From Micromonospora_J zhanjiangensis (GTDB lineage Bacteria; Actinomycetota; Actinomycetes; Mycobacteriales; Micromonosporaceae), in contig NZ_JBHSBN010000031.1 in the NCBI RefSeq assembly GCF_042650605.1, forward strand, positions 1 through 64,000: a stretch of 64,000 nucleotides of DNA, given 5' to 3'. Shown piece by piece: positions 27,565 to 33,981 of the stretch (position 1 is its first letter; the number at the start of each line of letters is the position of its first letter). A program made the position numbers and the translations under genes. The notes under the pieces are model-generated. The model worked only from the letters and a program-made list of their open reading frames with translations, ran no database searches and was not told where the DNA came from.

Positions 27565-28548
27565 ATGGCCGTAGCACCGGTGCCGCCCGTGGCGTACGAC
27601 GCGACCGCCGTCCGACCCGATTGGGGTGACCTGCCCGAGCCGTTGCGGACCGCGATCGACCAGCGGCTCGGCGCCCCGGTCCGGGCGGCCGGGTCGGCGG
27701 GCGGCGGGTTCACCCGGGGCTTCGCCTCGCTGCTGGAGACCTCGACCGGCGACCGGGTGTTCGTCAAGACCGCGTCGCTGCGCACCCAGCCGCACCTGTG
27801 CGACTGGTACGCCCGCGAGGCCGCCGTGCTGGCCGCCCTGCCGTCCGGGCTGCCCGCCACCCGGGCCCGCTGGACGATGACCGCGGCCGGCCACTTCGTC
27901 AGCTGCCTGGACGCCGTCCCGGGGCGGATGCCGGCGCTGCCGTGGCGCCCGGCCGAACTCGACGCCACCCTCACCGCGTACGCGAAGATCTGCGCGGCCC
28001 TGGCCGAACCCCCCGCCGAACTGGTCGGTCTGGGCCTGCCCCGGCTCGCGGACCTGGCCCGGGACGATCTTTCCTGCTGGCGCGAGGTCGCCGCCGGCAG
28101 CGAACCGATGCCCGCGGTCCCGGCCGGGATCCCGGCCCGACTGGCCGACCTGGTCCGGCTGGAGTCACTGCTGCCCGGGTACGCCGAGTCCGCCGGTTTG
28201 ATCCACTGCGACCTGCGGCTGGACAACGTGCTGATCGATCCGGACGGCGCGGCGTGGATCTGCGACTGGAACTGGCTCTGCCACGGGCCGGCCTGGTTCG
28301 ACCTGGCCGGCCTGCTGCTCATCGGGTACCCGGCCGGGCTGGACGTGGACGGCCGGTTCGCCGCCCACCCGGGCGCCCGGGGCGCTCCCCCGGACGCCCT
28401 GGACGCCGCCCTGGCGGCCCTGTCCGGGTACCTGTTGACCTCGGCCGAGGCGGGCCCCAGCGGCGCCTCCCCGGCTATCCGCGGCCACCAGCGGTGGACC
28501 GGGGAGCTGGCCCTGGCCTGGCTGTCCGAACGCCAGGGCTGGGGCTGA
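27565..28548 (+). CDS. aminoglycoside-phosphotransferase-like kinase
   Basis: A 327-residue APH-fold protein. The ATP-binding Lys lies in VFVKTASLR, catalytic HCDLRLDNVLID holds the Asp and Asn, and the metal motif is CDWNWLCHGPAWFDLAG. Family members phosphorylate small molecules such as choline, homoserine or aminoglycosides. Nothing here shows which, and resistance should not be assumed. The gene ends about 100 bp before rpsT. Confidence 0.88.
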   Translation: MAVAPVPPVAYDATAVRPDWGDLPEPLRTAIDQRLGAPVRAAGSAGGGFTRGFASLLETSTGDRVFVKTASLRTQPHLCDWYAREAAVLAALPSGLPATRARWTMTAAGHFVSCLDAVPGRMPALPWRPAELDATLTAYAKICAALAEPPAELVGLGLPRLADLARDDLSCWREVAAGSEPMPAVPAGIPARLADLVRLESLLPGYAESAGLIHCDLRLDNVLIDPDGAAWICDWNWLCHGPAWFDLAGLLLIGYPAGLDVDGRFAAHPGARGAPPDALDAALAALSGYLLTSAEAGPSGASPAIRGHQRWTGELALAWLSERQGWG

Positions 28549-28551
28549 GTT

Positions 28552-28580
28552 TTGGCCCACCTGCGCCGGCCTGGTAACCT
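28552..28580 (+). promoter_or_regulatory. promoter of rpsT
   Basis: TTGGCC (28552-28557) and TAACCT (28575-28580) are spaced 17 bp apart and lie about 80 nt before the rpsT start. A short inverted repeat, GGCGACG...CGTCGCC, sits in the leader at about 28597-28615. Confidence 0.6.
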
Positions 28581-28658
28581 GACTTTTCGCGTGTGGCGAC
28601 GTGACGTCGTCGCCTGCGTCAAGCAGACCCAACCGAGCTATCAAGACGAGGCTGTCGC

Positions 28659-28925
28659 GTGGCGAACATCAAGTCCCAGATCAAGCGCAACCGGCAGAAC
28701 GAGAAGCGCCGGCTGCGTAACAAGTCGGTCAAGTCGTCGCTGAAGACCGCCGTCCGCAAGTTCCACGAGGCCAGCGAGGCCGGTGACCTCGACAAGGCCA
28801 CCGAGCTCATGCGGGACGCCTCGCGCAAGCTGGACAAGGCAGTCAGCAAGGGCGTGATCCACTCGAACCAGGCGGCGAACCGCAAGTCGGCCATCGCTAA
28901 GCGCCTGGGCTCGCTCTCCGCCTGA
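28659..28925 (+). CDS. rpsT: 30S ribosomal protein S20
   Basis: An 88-residue, basic, all-helical ribosomal protein that binds the 5' domain and helix 44 of 16S rRNA. It starts at a GTG (VANIKSQIKRNRQNEKRRLR), with GAGG about 10 nt upstream, and ends SAIAKRLGSLSA. Length matches the family. It is monocistronic, with its own promoter and terminator. Confidence 0.97.
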   Translation: MANIKSQIKRNRQNEKRRLRNKSVKSSLKTAVRKFHEASEAGDLDKATELMRDASRKLDKAVSKGVIHSNQAANRKSAIAKRLGSLSA

Positions 28926-28946
28926 CGAGTTCGACCCAGACCTGAG

Positions 28947-28984
28947 CAGTAACCCCCGGGACCGGCTGGTCCCGGGGGTTACTG
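28947..28984. terminator. terminator after rpsT, symmetrical
   Basis: CAGTAACCCCCGGGACC at 28947-28963 pairs perfectly with 28968-28984 around a GGCT loop, a 17-bp stem. It serves rpsT from the left and the minus-strand gene from the right. Confidence 0.9.
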
Positions 28985-29100
28985 CCGTATGCGTCCTGAC
29001 CTCCTGCCCGCCAGCCGGGGCTCCATTCCCGTGCTGGCCGGGTCCCCGTTCGCGTGCCCGGGCCGCCGGTCGGGCGCGGCGCGGCACGGGTGCCGAGCGG

Positions 29101-29805
29101 CTACTCGTACCGGCGGCGGGCCGTCTGCCGGGCGCGTTGCCGGGACGAGTCGGTCGGGTCCAGCCCGGCGGGCCACCGCGCGGTCGGCTGCGGTCCCGGC
29201 GACTCGACCTGATGGGTGTTCGTGGGCTTGGCCACCACCGCCGGCAGCGCCGGCCGCTCGGCCGTGGTCTCCTCGTGGACCGGACCGGCCGTGGCCGGCA
29301 CCGCGGTCAGCGCGCGAAGGGCACCGGTCGGACCGGGTCGGGCGACGGGTCCGGACGCCCCGACGACCGACAGGTCTCCGGTCGCCCGCCCGGCTGAATC
29401 GATCATGGCTGGCCGGGGCGCCGGGCCGGGCCGGCGCGGCACCGCGGCACGACCGACGAACGGCGCCATCTCCCGGCGGAACGCCTCCCGCTCCCGCTGC
29501 GGCACCCGGGCCGCCGCGCGGGCCACCGCGGCCGCCACCTCGTCGTTCAACTTGACCATCAACGCGACCGAGGCGGGCAGCACCAACACCGCCCACCAGC
29601 TGACCAGCTCGGCCAGGGTGAGCAGCAGCGCGAGAATGACCGAGCCCTCGAAGAAGACGAAGCAGAGCAAACCGCCGGGATCGACGTGGCGCAGCCCCAG
29701 GACCCGCGAGTACAACGGGCGCAGCCGCTCCTCCTGCCGGGACCGGGCCTCGCCGTGCGGTCGTGGCGGCCGGCCCGGGCGCGCCCGTCGTCCGTGCCGG
29801 CTCAT
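29101..29805 (-). CDS. membrane protein of unknown function
   Basis: A 234-residue protein. After a basic head it has two adjacent hydrophobic helices (LCFVFFEGSVILALLLTLAEL and SWWAVLVLPASVALMVKL). An amphipathic Ala/Arg stretch follows (NDEVAAAVARAAARVPQRE), and then a long Pro/Ala-rich tail ends RRRYE. The arrangement suggests a helical hairpin with both ends in the cytoplasm. The ATG at 29805 is chosen because the upstream in-frame sequence is shadow of holA. No family is recognised. Confidence 0.65.
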   Translation of the reverse strand: MSRHGRRARPGRPPRPHGEARSRQEERLRPLYSRVLGLRHVDPGGLLCFVFFEGSVILALLLTLAELVSWWAVLVLPASVALMVKLNDEVAAAVARAAARVPQREREAFRREMAPFVGRAAVPRRPGPAPRPAMIDSAGRATGDLSVVGASGPVARPGPTGALRALTAVPATAGPVHEETTAERPALPAVVAKPTNTHQVESPGPQPTARWPAGLDPTDSSRQRARQTARRRYE

Positions 29806-29908
29806 GCCGTCGCTCCGCCGCGATCCGGCACTCCGCCCGCAGCCGGAGTGCGGTCCGGGCGCCCGGCGGACCGCCCGGCGTCCGGGTCGAGGCTGACCCT
29901 CGACGCGG

Positions 29909-30895
29909 TCATGCCGCCCCGTTCCTGGCCCGGTCGCCCCGCCGGGCCGCGGCGACGGCGAACACCGCGCGCTCCAGGGCGTAGCCGCGGTCGTCCGCGC
30001 CGCCCTTGACCGCGGCGTTGCAGTCGGCCGCCGCCCGCATCGCGTCGGCCAGTCCCTCCGGGGTCCAGCCGCGGCTCTGTCGCTGTGCCCGCTCAATCTT
30101 CCAGGCCGGCATGCCGAGGCTGCTGGCCAGCTGATAGGCGCTGCCCCGCCCGGCCGAGGCCACCCGGGCCACCGTGCGCACCCCGTCGGCCAACGCGTCG
30201 GCGATCGGCACGGGGTCGACCCCGACGTGCAGTGCCCAGCGCAACGCCTCCAACGCCCCGGGCACGTCACCGACGATCGCGGCGTCCGCCACGGTGAAGC
30301 CGCTCACCTCGGCGCGGCCGCGGTAGTAGCGGGCCACCGTGTCCACTCCGATGCGCCCGTCCGTGTCGGCCACCAACTGCGAGCAGGCGGAGGCGAGTTC
30401 CCGCAGGTCGTTGCCGACCGCGGCGAGCAGTGCCTCGGCCGCGTCGTCCGGGCAGCGGGTGCCGAGCCGGCGGAACTCGTCCCGGACGAAGGCCACCCGC
30501 TCGCGGTTGCCCTTGAGCCGGACCGCCGGCACGACGGTGGCGCCGGCCTTCTTGAGCCCCTCGGCGAACGCCTTCCCCTTGGCCGCCCCGGCGTGCGCCA
30601 CCACCAGGTGGACCTCCGGGTCGGGGTTCTTCGCGTACACCAGCAGCGCGGTGACCAGGTCCTTGCGGGCGTCCTGCCCGGAACGCAGCACCAACACCCG
30701 CCGACCGCCGAACAGGGACGGGCTCAGCATCTCGGCCACCTCGCCGGCGTTGACCGTGCCGGCCTCGTACTCGCGTACGTCGGCGCCGGGGTCGGCCTGC
30801 CGGGCGGCCGCGACCGCGTCGGACACCGCCCGGGCGGCCAGCAACTCCTCGTCGCCGAGGACCAGCAGTACGGGCGGAAGCTTGGGCGCGGTCAC
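29909..30895 (-). CDS. holA: DNA polymerase III subunit delta
   Basis: The delta subunit opens the sliding clamp during loading. The 328-residue product follows the HolA pattern (PPVLLVLGDEELLAARAV, SLFGGRRVLVLRSGQ, VGNDLRELASACSQLV, and FTVADAAIVGDVPGALEALRW in the clamp-loader domain). The GTG at 30895 is chosen since upstream codons add about 30 atypical residues. In relatives holA follows comEC directly; here about 3 kb of accessory DNA separates them. Position matches Rv2413c. Confidence 0.93.
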   Translation of the reverse strand: MTAPKLPPVLLVLGDEELLAARAVSDAVAAARQADPGADVREYEAGTVNAGEVAEMLSPSLFGGRRVLVLRSGQDARKDLVTALLVYAKNPDPEVHLVVAHAGAAKGKAFAEGLKKAGATVVPAVRLKGNRERVAFVRDEFRRLGTRCPDDAAEALLAAVGNDLRELASACSQLVADTDGRIGVDTVARYYRGRAEVSGFTVADAAIVGDVPGALEALRWALHVGVDPVPIADALADGVRTVARVASAGRGSAYQLASSLGMPAWKIERAQRQSRGWTPEGLADAMRAAADCNAAVKGGADDRGYALERAVFAVAAARRGDRARNGAA

Positions 30896-30984
30896 GCCCG
30901 CAATATTCGCATGTGACCGCCGTACGTCCACCCTGGTCAGAGCATCCCGCACGGCCGACCCCGCAGTTGGCGCTAATCTAGACA

Positions 30985-31003
30985 TATACCTTGATAACCT
31001 TGA
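30985..31003. promoter_or_regulatory. AT-rich operator-like repeat upstream of the accessory island
   Basis: The 9-mer ACCTTGATA occurs twice in tandem, starting at 30988. The flanking TATACCTT (30985-30992) also occurs in the palindrome at 33334-33349 next to the GntR gene. It could be a second binding site for that regulator, but this is a guess. From 30896 to 31185 no gene is supported. Confidence 0.3.
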
Positions 31004-31185
31004 TATGCGGCACTTCGGTCAGGTGACTGAGCGTGCCGGCCATTCCCTCCGCCTCCGGTCCGACCAGGTCGTCGCCCGGCTCGGCGCGCCTCGTTGCACC
31101 ACGGCGCCCCGTCCGCCGCGCCGGCTGCCGGCCGGGCGGGGCCCTCCGCCCAGCCGGCTCCCCGAGAGTCAGCCGGGTCGACTGG

Positions 31186-31401
31186 ATGCCGCACTGGTGG
31201 GGCTGGGCGGAGCGCTGGGAGAAGTGGTGGGACCGGACGCCATGCGGGCGAACGTGGAGAAGCCTGCACGCGCACCGGTGGAGTACACCTATTCGATTCC
31301 TGCGCTATTCCCTGATCATGAGGGTGGCGTGGCGCTGCGAGGCCCGGCTCCAGGCCGTAGGTTGGGGCCCTGGTGCCAGTGGAGATCCCGACTGGCTATG
31401 A
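31186..31401 (+). CDS. possible small Trp-rich hypothetical protein
   Basis: A 71-residue reading frame beginning MPHWWGWAERWEKWWDR and ending GPGASGDPDWL. Its first third has G or C in every third codon position, which favours this frame over the other two; the rest is less biased. No clear ribosome-binding site or family. Tryptophans in GC-rich shadow frames are common, so it may be non-coding. The rest of the gap 30896-31605 holds nothing recognisable. Confidence 0.3.
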   Translation: MPHWWGWAERWEKWWDRTPCGRTWRSLHAHRWSTPIRFLRYSLIMRVAWRCEARLQAVGWGPGASGDPDWL

Positions 31402-31605
31402 CGGACGAGATGGGCTCCACCGGGACGGCCATAACTGGCCCCACCACGGGCTGACTGTCCCTACTCCCGGTTACCGAACGTAGCCGGCGCTGGTGCTTAC
31501 CGAGCGGCGATTGGCACCGACCCGCGCGTTGTCTGCGGCAGAAGAGGATGCGGCGCCTCTCGTGGCGGGGCTGCGCCGGCGCGGCCGGGGCATAGTCTTC
31601 AGTCC

Positions 31606-32769
31606 ATGTCTCGAGACAACGTGCGGAAGGCGGTGCGGTTCGCCGCGGCCGCCGCCGTTCTCAGCCTGACCGCCCTCCTGCCCGCCACGCCGGCCGCCGC
31701 CGCGGGCACCCAGACCATCTACATGAACGCGTCCGGATCGGACTCGGCCGCGGGTGACACCCCGGCCGCCGCAGTGAGAACGCTCGAGCGCGTCGAGCAG
31801 CTCGTCGCGGCCGGCCCCTCCAACCAGGACGTCGAGGTGCGCATCCACGCCGGCACCTACGTGGCCCAGCAGACGATCTGGCAGACGTACCGGCCGGGGC
31901 ACACGATCTCGTTCATGCCGGACGACTACGAGATCGGCGAGGGCGCCGACTCGATCGCCGCGCGGCCGGTGTTCCAGAACGCGCGGGCCAGCGGCTCCAA
32001 CCGGTACATCGCCGGGTACTGGTTCTACGCCTGCGCTGGCGGGGCGCTCAACGCCGGTGGCACCTCCGGCCTGCGGTTCTACTACCTGCAGGCGCAGTAC
32101 TACTCGAGCGGCGGCATCTCGCTGGACGGATCGGCCGGGTCCTGTGGCGGCCGATACCACCCGTCCTCCGGGCCGGGCCTGCCGTCGGCGCGCGGCCTGG
32201 ACGGCAACACCGTGTTCGGCATGGTCCTCACCTCGCTGGGCAATGCGTACACCGGTGGCATCTGCGGTGACGCGGACTGGCCGCGGTGCGGGTACGGCGG
32301 GATCGTGCTCACCGAGTCGTCGGGCAACCGGATCGCCAACAACCACTTCGTGAACCTGCGCAACAGCGAGAACAGCTACATCCACGCCATCTACATCACG
32401 CACAAGAGCTCGCGCAACACGTTCACCGGCAACAACGTGACCGGGGTCAGCAGCGATCCGATCAAGCTACGGGACGGCAGCGACTTCAACACCTTCGACG
32501 CCAACGTGTTCGGGGCGAACGGCTTCCCGCGCTCGTCGACGCCGCCGTCCGCGCACTACCTGGAGGAGGTCAACGTGGACGCGGGTGAATGCTCGTCGTA
32601 CCACAACCGGTTCACCAACAACGACCTCGGCACGTACCTGACCGGCAGCAGCGCCAACCTGCCGACCTGGTACCTCTACCCGGCGGGCGCGACCTGGGCC
32701 GGCGCCGCGGGCTGCCCGGCGCTGCCGGCTGGCGAGACCCGGCTGACCACGGCGAACAACACCTACTGA
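31606..32769 (+). CDS. secreted right-handed beta-helix (pectate-lyase-like) protein
   Basis: A 387-residue protein with a Sec signal (VRFAAAAAVLSLTALLPATPAAAAG, cut near residue 33). The start of the mature part, IYMNASGSDSAAGDTPAAAVRTLERV, is the usual beginning of beta-helix polysaccharide lyases. Later GNRIANNHFVNLRNSENSY, SSRNTFTGNNVTGV and FNTFDANVFGANGF are coil repeats. It probably binds or cleaves a plant or cell-surface polysaccharide; no catalytic residues can be assigned. TAGTCT lies 7 nt before the ATG, suggesting a leaderless mRNA. It is in the accessory island between holA and comEC. Confidence 0.85.
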   Translation: MSRDNVRKAVRFAAAAAVLSLTALLPATPAAAAGTQTIYMNASGSDSAAGDTPAAAVRTLERVEQLVAAGPSNQDVEVRIHAGTYVAQQTIWQTYRPGHTISFMPDDYEIGEGADSIAARPVFQNARASGSNRYIAGYWFYACAGGALNAGGTSGLRFYYLQAQYYSSGGISLDGSAGSCGGRYHPSSGPGLPSARGLDGNTVFGMVLTSLGNAYTGGICGDADWPRCGYGGIVLTESSGNRIANNHFVNLRNSENSYIHAIYITHKSSRNTFTGNNVTGVSSDPIKLRDGSDFNTFDANVFGANGFPRSSTPPSAHYLEEVNVDAGECSSYHNRFTNNDLGTYLTGSSANLPTWYLYPAGATWAGAAGCPALPAGETRLTTANNTY

Positions 32770-32802
32770 CGCTCGGGTCTTCTCAGACCGCCGACTGCAC
32801 CT

Positions 32803-32994
32803 ATGTTGCATCTAATGCAATTCCGCGCACTTCGCCGGATCTTCGCTCAGGGCTCCGCGCGCAACTCCGGGGTTGCTGCCCCTTCCCTGGTCGCCGTTCG
32901 GGAGGTCCGGGCGAAGGTGGCGGAGACGCTGAGTCCCCTGTCCCGGTCCGCGGGGAAGGACGCTCCGGCTGCCAGGAAGGCGAAGGCCGCCTGA
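32803..32994 (+). CDS. possible small hypothetical protein
   Basis: A 63-residue frame (MLHLMQFRALRRIFAQGSAR...RKAKAA), basic, with no known family. A hairpin starting 12 nt after its stop supports a plus-strand transcript, but the hairpin may serve the opposite GntR gene instead. No good ribosome-binding site is seen. Treat as tentative. Confidence 0.3.
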   Translation: MLHLMQFRALRRIFAQGSARNSGVAAPSLVAVREVRAKVAETLSPLSRSAGKDAPAARKAKAA

Positions 32995-33005
32995 GCGCTA
33001 CGGAC

Positions 33006-33035
33006 AACGGCCCGGACCAGTCGGTCCGGGCCGTT
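33006..33035. terminator. hairpin between convergent small ORF and GntR gene
   Basis: AACGGCCCGGACC at 33006-33018 pairs perfectly with 33023-33035 around AGTC. It lies 8 nt past the GntR stop on the minus strand. Confidence 0.75.
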
Positions 33036-33042
33036 ACGTTGC

Positions 33043-33285
33043 TCAGGTAGTGGGTGGCTCCTGGCCGACGTACGTCCCGCGTTGCGGCACGGTGTAGACC
33101 AGCCCGCGCTCCCGGAGGTGAGCCACAGCGTGGCGGGCCGTGGTCCGGGCCACGCCGAACTCCTGGACGATGGCCGTTTCACTCGGGATGGGCCGATGTT
33201 CGGCAAGCTCCCCGCTTGCGATACGGGCCGCAATCACATCCGCTATCTGCCGATAGACCGGAATTGGACCCTTTGGGTCGATCAT
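33043..33285 (-). CDS. short GntR-type transcriptional regulator
   Basis: An 80-residue protein that is only the winged helix of the GntR family: PIPVYRQIADVIAARIASGEL, IPSETAIVQEFGVARTTARHAV, and the wing RGLVYTVPQRGTYV. Full-length GntR proteins have a C-terminal effector domain, missing here. Short forms of this kind are common in actinobacterial accessory regions. It is divergent from a two-gene unit, with a perfect 16-bp palindrome between them, so local repression is likely. Confidence 0.88.
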   Translation of the reverse strand: MIDPKGPIPVYRQIADVIAARIASGELAEHRPIPSETAIVQEFGVARTTARHAVAHLRERGLVYTVPQRGTYVGQEPPTT

Positions 33286-33333
33286 AAAGACAACGCTAGT
33301 TGAGCAGGCCCGACAGGGATCCAGTAGCTACGT

Positions 33334-33349
33334 AGGTATACGTATACCT
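33334..33349. promoter_or_regulatory. perfect 16-bp palindrome, probable GntR operator
   Basis: AGGTATACGTATACCT is self-complementary. It lies 49 bp upstream of the GntR start and 126 bp before the divergent small gene. A second inverted repeat, CGTGTTCG...CGAACACG, is at 33378-33401. Confidence 0.6.
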
Positions 33350-33474
33350 TCGTATTCCGCTACGATCCGTCCGTGCTCGTGTTCGCTCGGCAACGAACAC
33401 GATCACGTGAGAGGCGGCCCGGCTACGTGACTCCGACTCCGTGGCCGGGCCTGCCATTCCTGGAGGTGGAGCAC

Positions 33475-33663
33475 GTGGAGCAACCGGTCCCCCGTGAGGT
33501 CTGGATACCGGCGCTGGCAAAACGAATCATCACCGCTGACCGGGACGTAGGGCACTGCAACAAGTGCCGTACCGGCTCCGTGCAGACGTGCGAAACGCTG
33601 AGCTGGGCGCGGAGCCGGCTCCGCGCGTTCCGTACGTCCAGCGACGGGACGGACCAGCCGTAG
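33475..33663 (+). CDS. small Cys-containing hypothetical protein, GntR-linked
   Basis: A 62-residue protein starting at a GTG (33475) with GGAGGTG about 6 nt upstream. It reads VEQPVPREVWIPALAKRI, then DRDVGHCNKCRTGSVQTCETL, with three Cys and one His that could bind a metal. No family is recognised. Its TAG stop overlaps the GTG of the next gene by one base, so the two form a coupled pair divergent from the GntR gene. Confidence 0.55.
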   Translation: MEQPVPREVWIPALAKRIITADRDVGHCNKCRTGSVQTCETLSWARSRLRAFRTSSDGTDQP

Positions 33664-33974
33664 TGGCGGCCAGAGCGCCCGTCCCCCGGCAGGCCCGGCC
33701 CGGGGCGGTCCCCAGTTGCGTGGAGCGGTGTTGTCGGCTCCGCCTGGATCTCCGGCCAGGCCAGGTCTTCAGGGTTGACCGCCGCGCGTCGGTCCAGTTC
33801 GGCGGAGAGTGCGCCCTGCTCTTCCGGCTCACGGCCGTGGAGCAACGGCTGACCTGTCACGGCTGGGTCTGGCTGACCGGCTACGTGCTCAGCGCGACCG
33901 GTGAGGCCCTGGAGAAACGGGAGATATTCGTCCAACTGGAGGGCCTTCAGCTCATCCGGACCAGGACGAAGTAG
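33663..33974 (+). CDS. hypothetical protein, second gene of the GntR-linked pair
   Basis: A 103-residue protein. The first 30 residues are Arg/Pro-rich. The rest looks like a small beta domain: DLRPGQVFRVDRRASVQFGG, FRLTAVEQRLTCHGWVWLTGY, then EKREIFVQLEGLQLI. The GTG at 33663 overlaps the preceding stop. No function is known. It ends 7 bp before the convergent comEC stop. Confidence 0.6.
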   Translation: MAARAPVPRQARPGAVPSCVERCCRLRLDLRPGQVFRVDRRASVQFGGECALLFRLTAVEQRLTCHGWVWLTGYVLSATGEALEKREIFVQLEGLQLIRTRTK

Positions 33975-33981
33975 TGGATGT

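Noticed and set aside
27565..28548. Calling the APH-like kinase an antibiotic resistance gene
   Set aside because: The fold is shared by many housekeeping kinases; nothing in sequence or context shows aminoglycoside specificity.
29909..30270. N-terminal extension of the membrane protein at 29101-29805
   Set aside because: The upstream frame is a shadow of holA; the ATG at 29805 gives a coherent protein.
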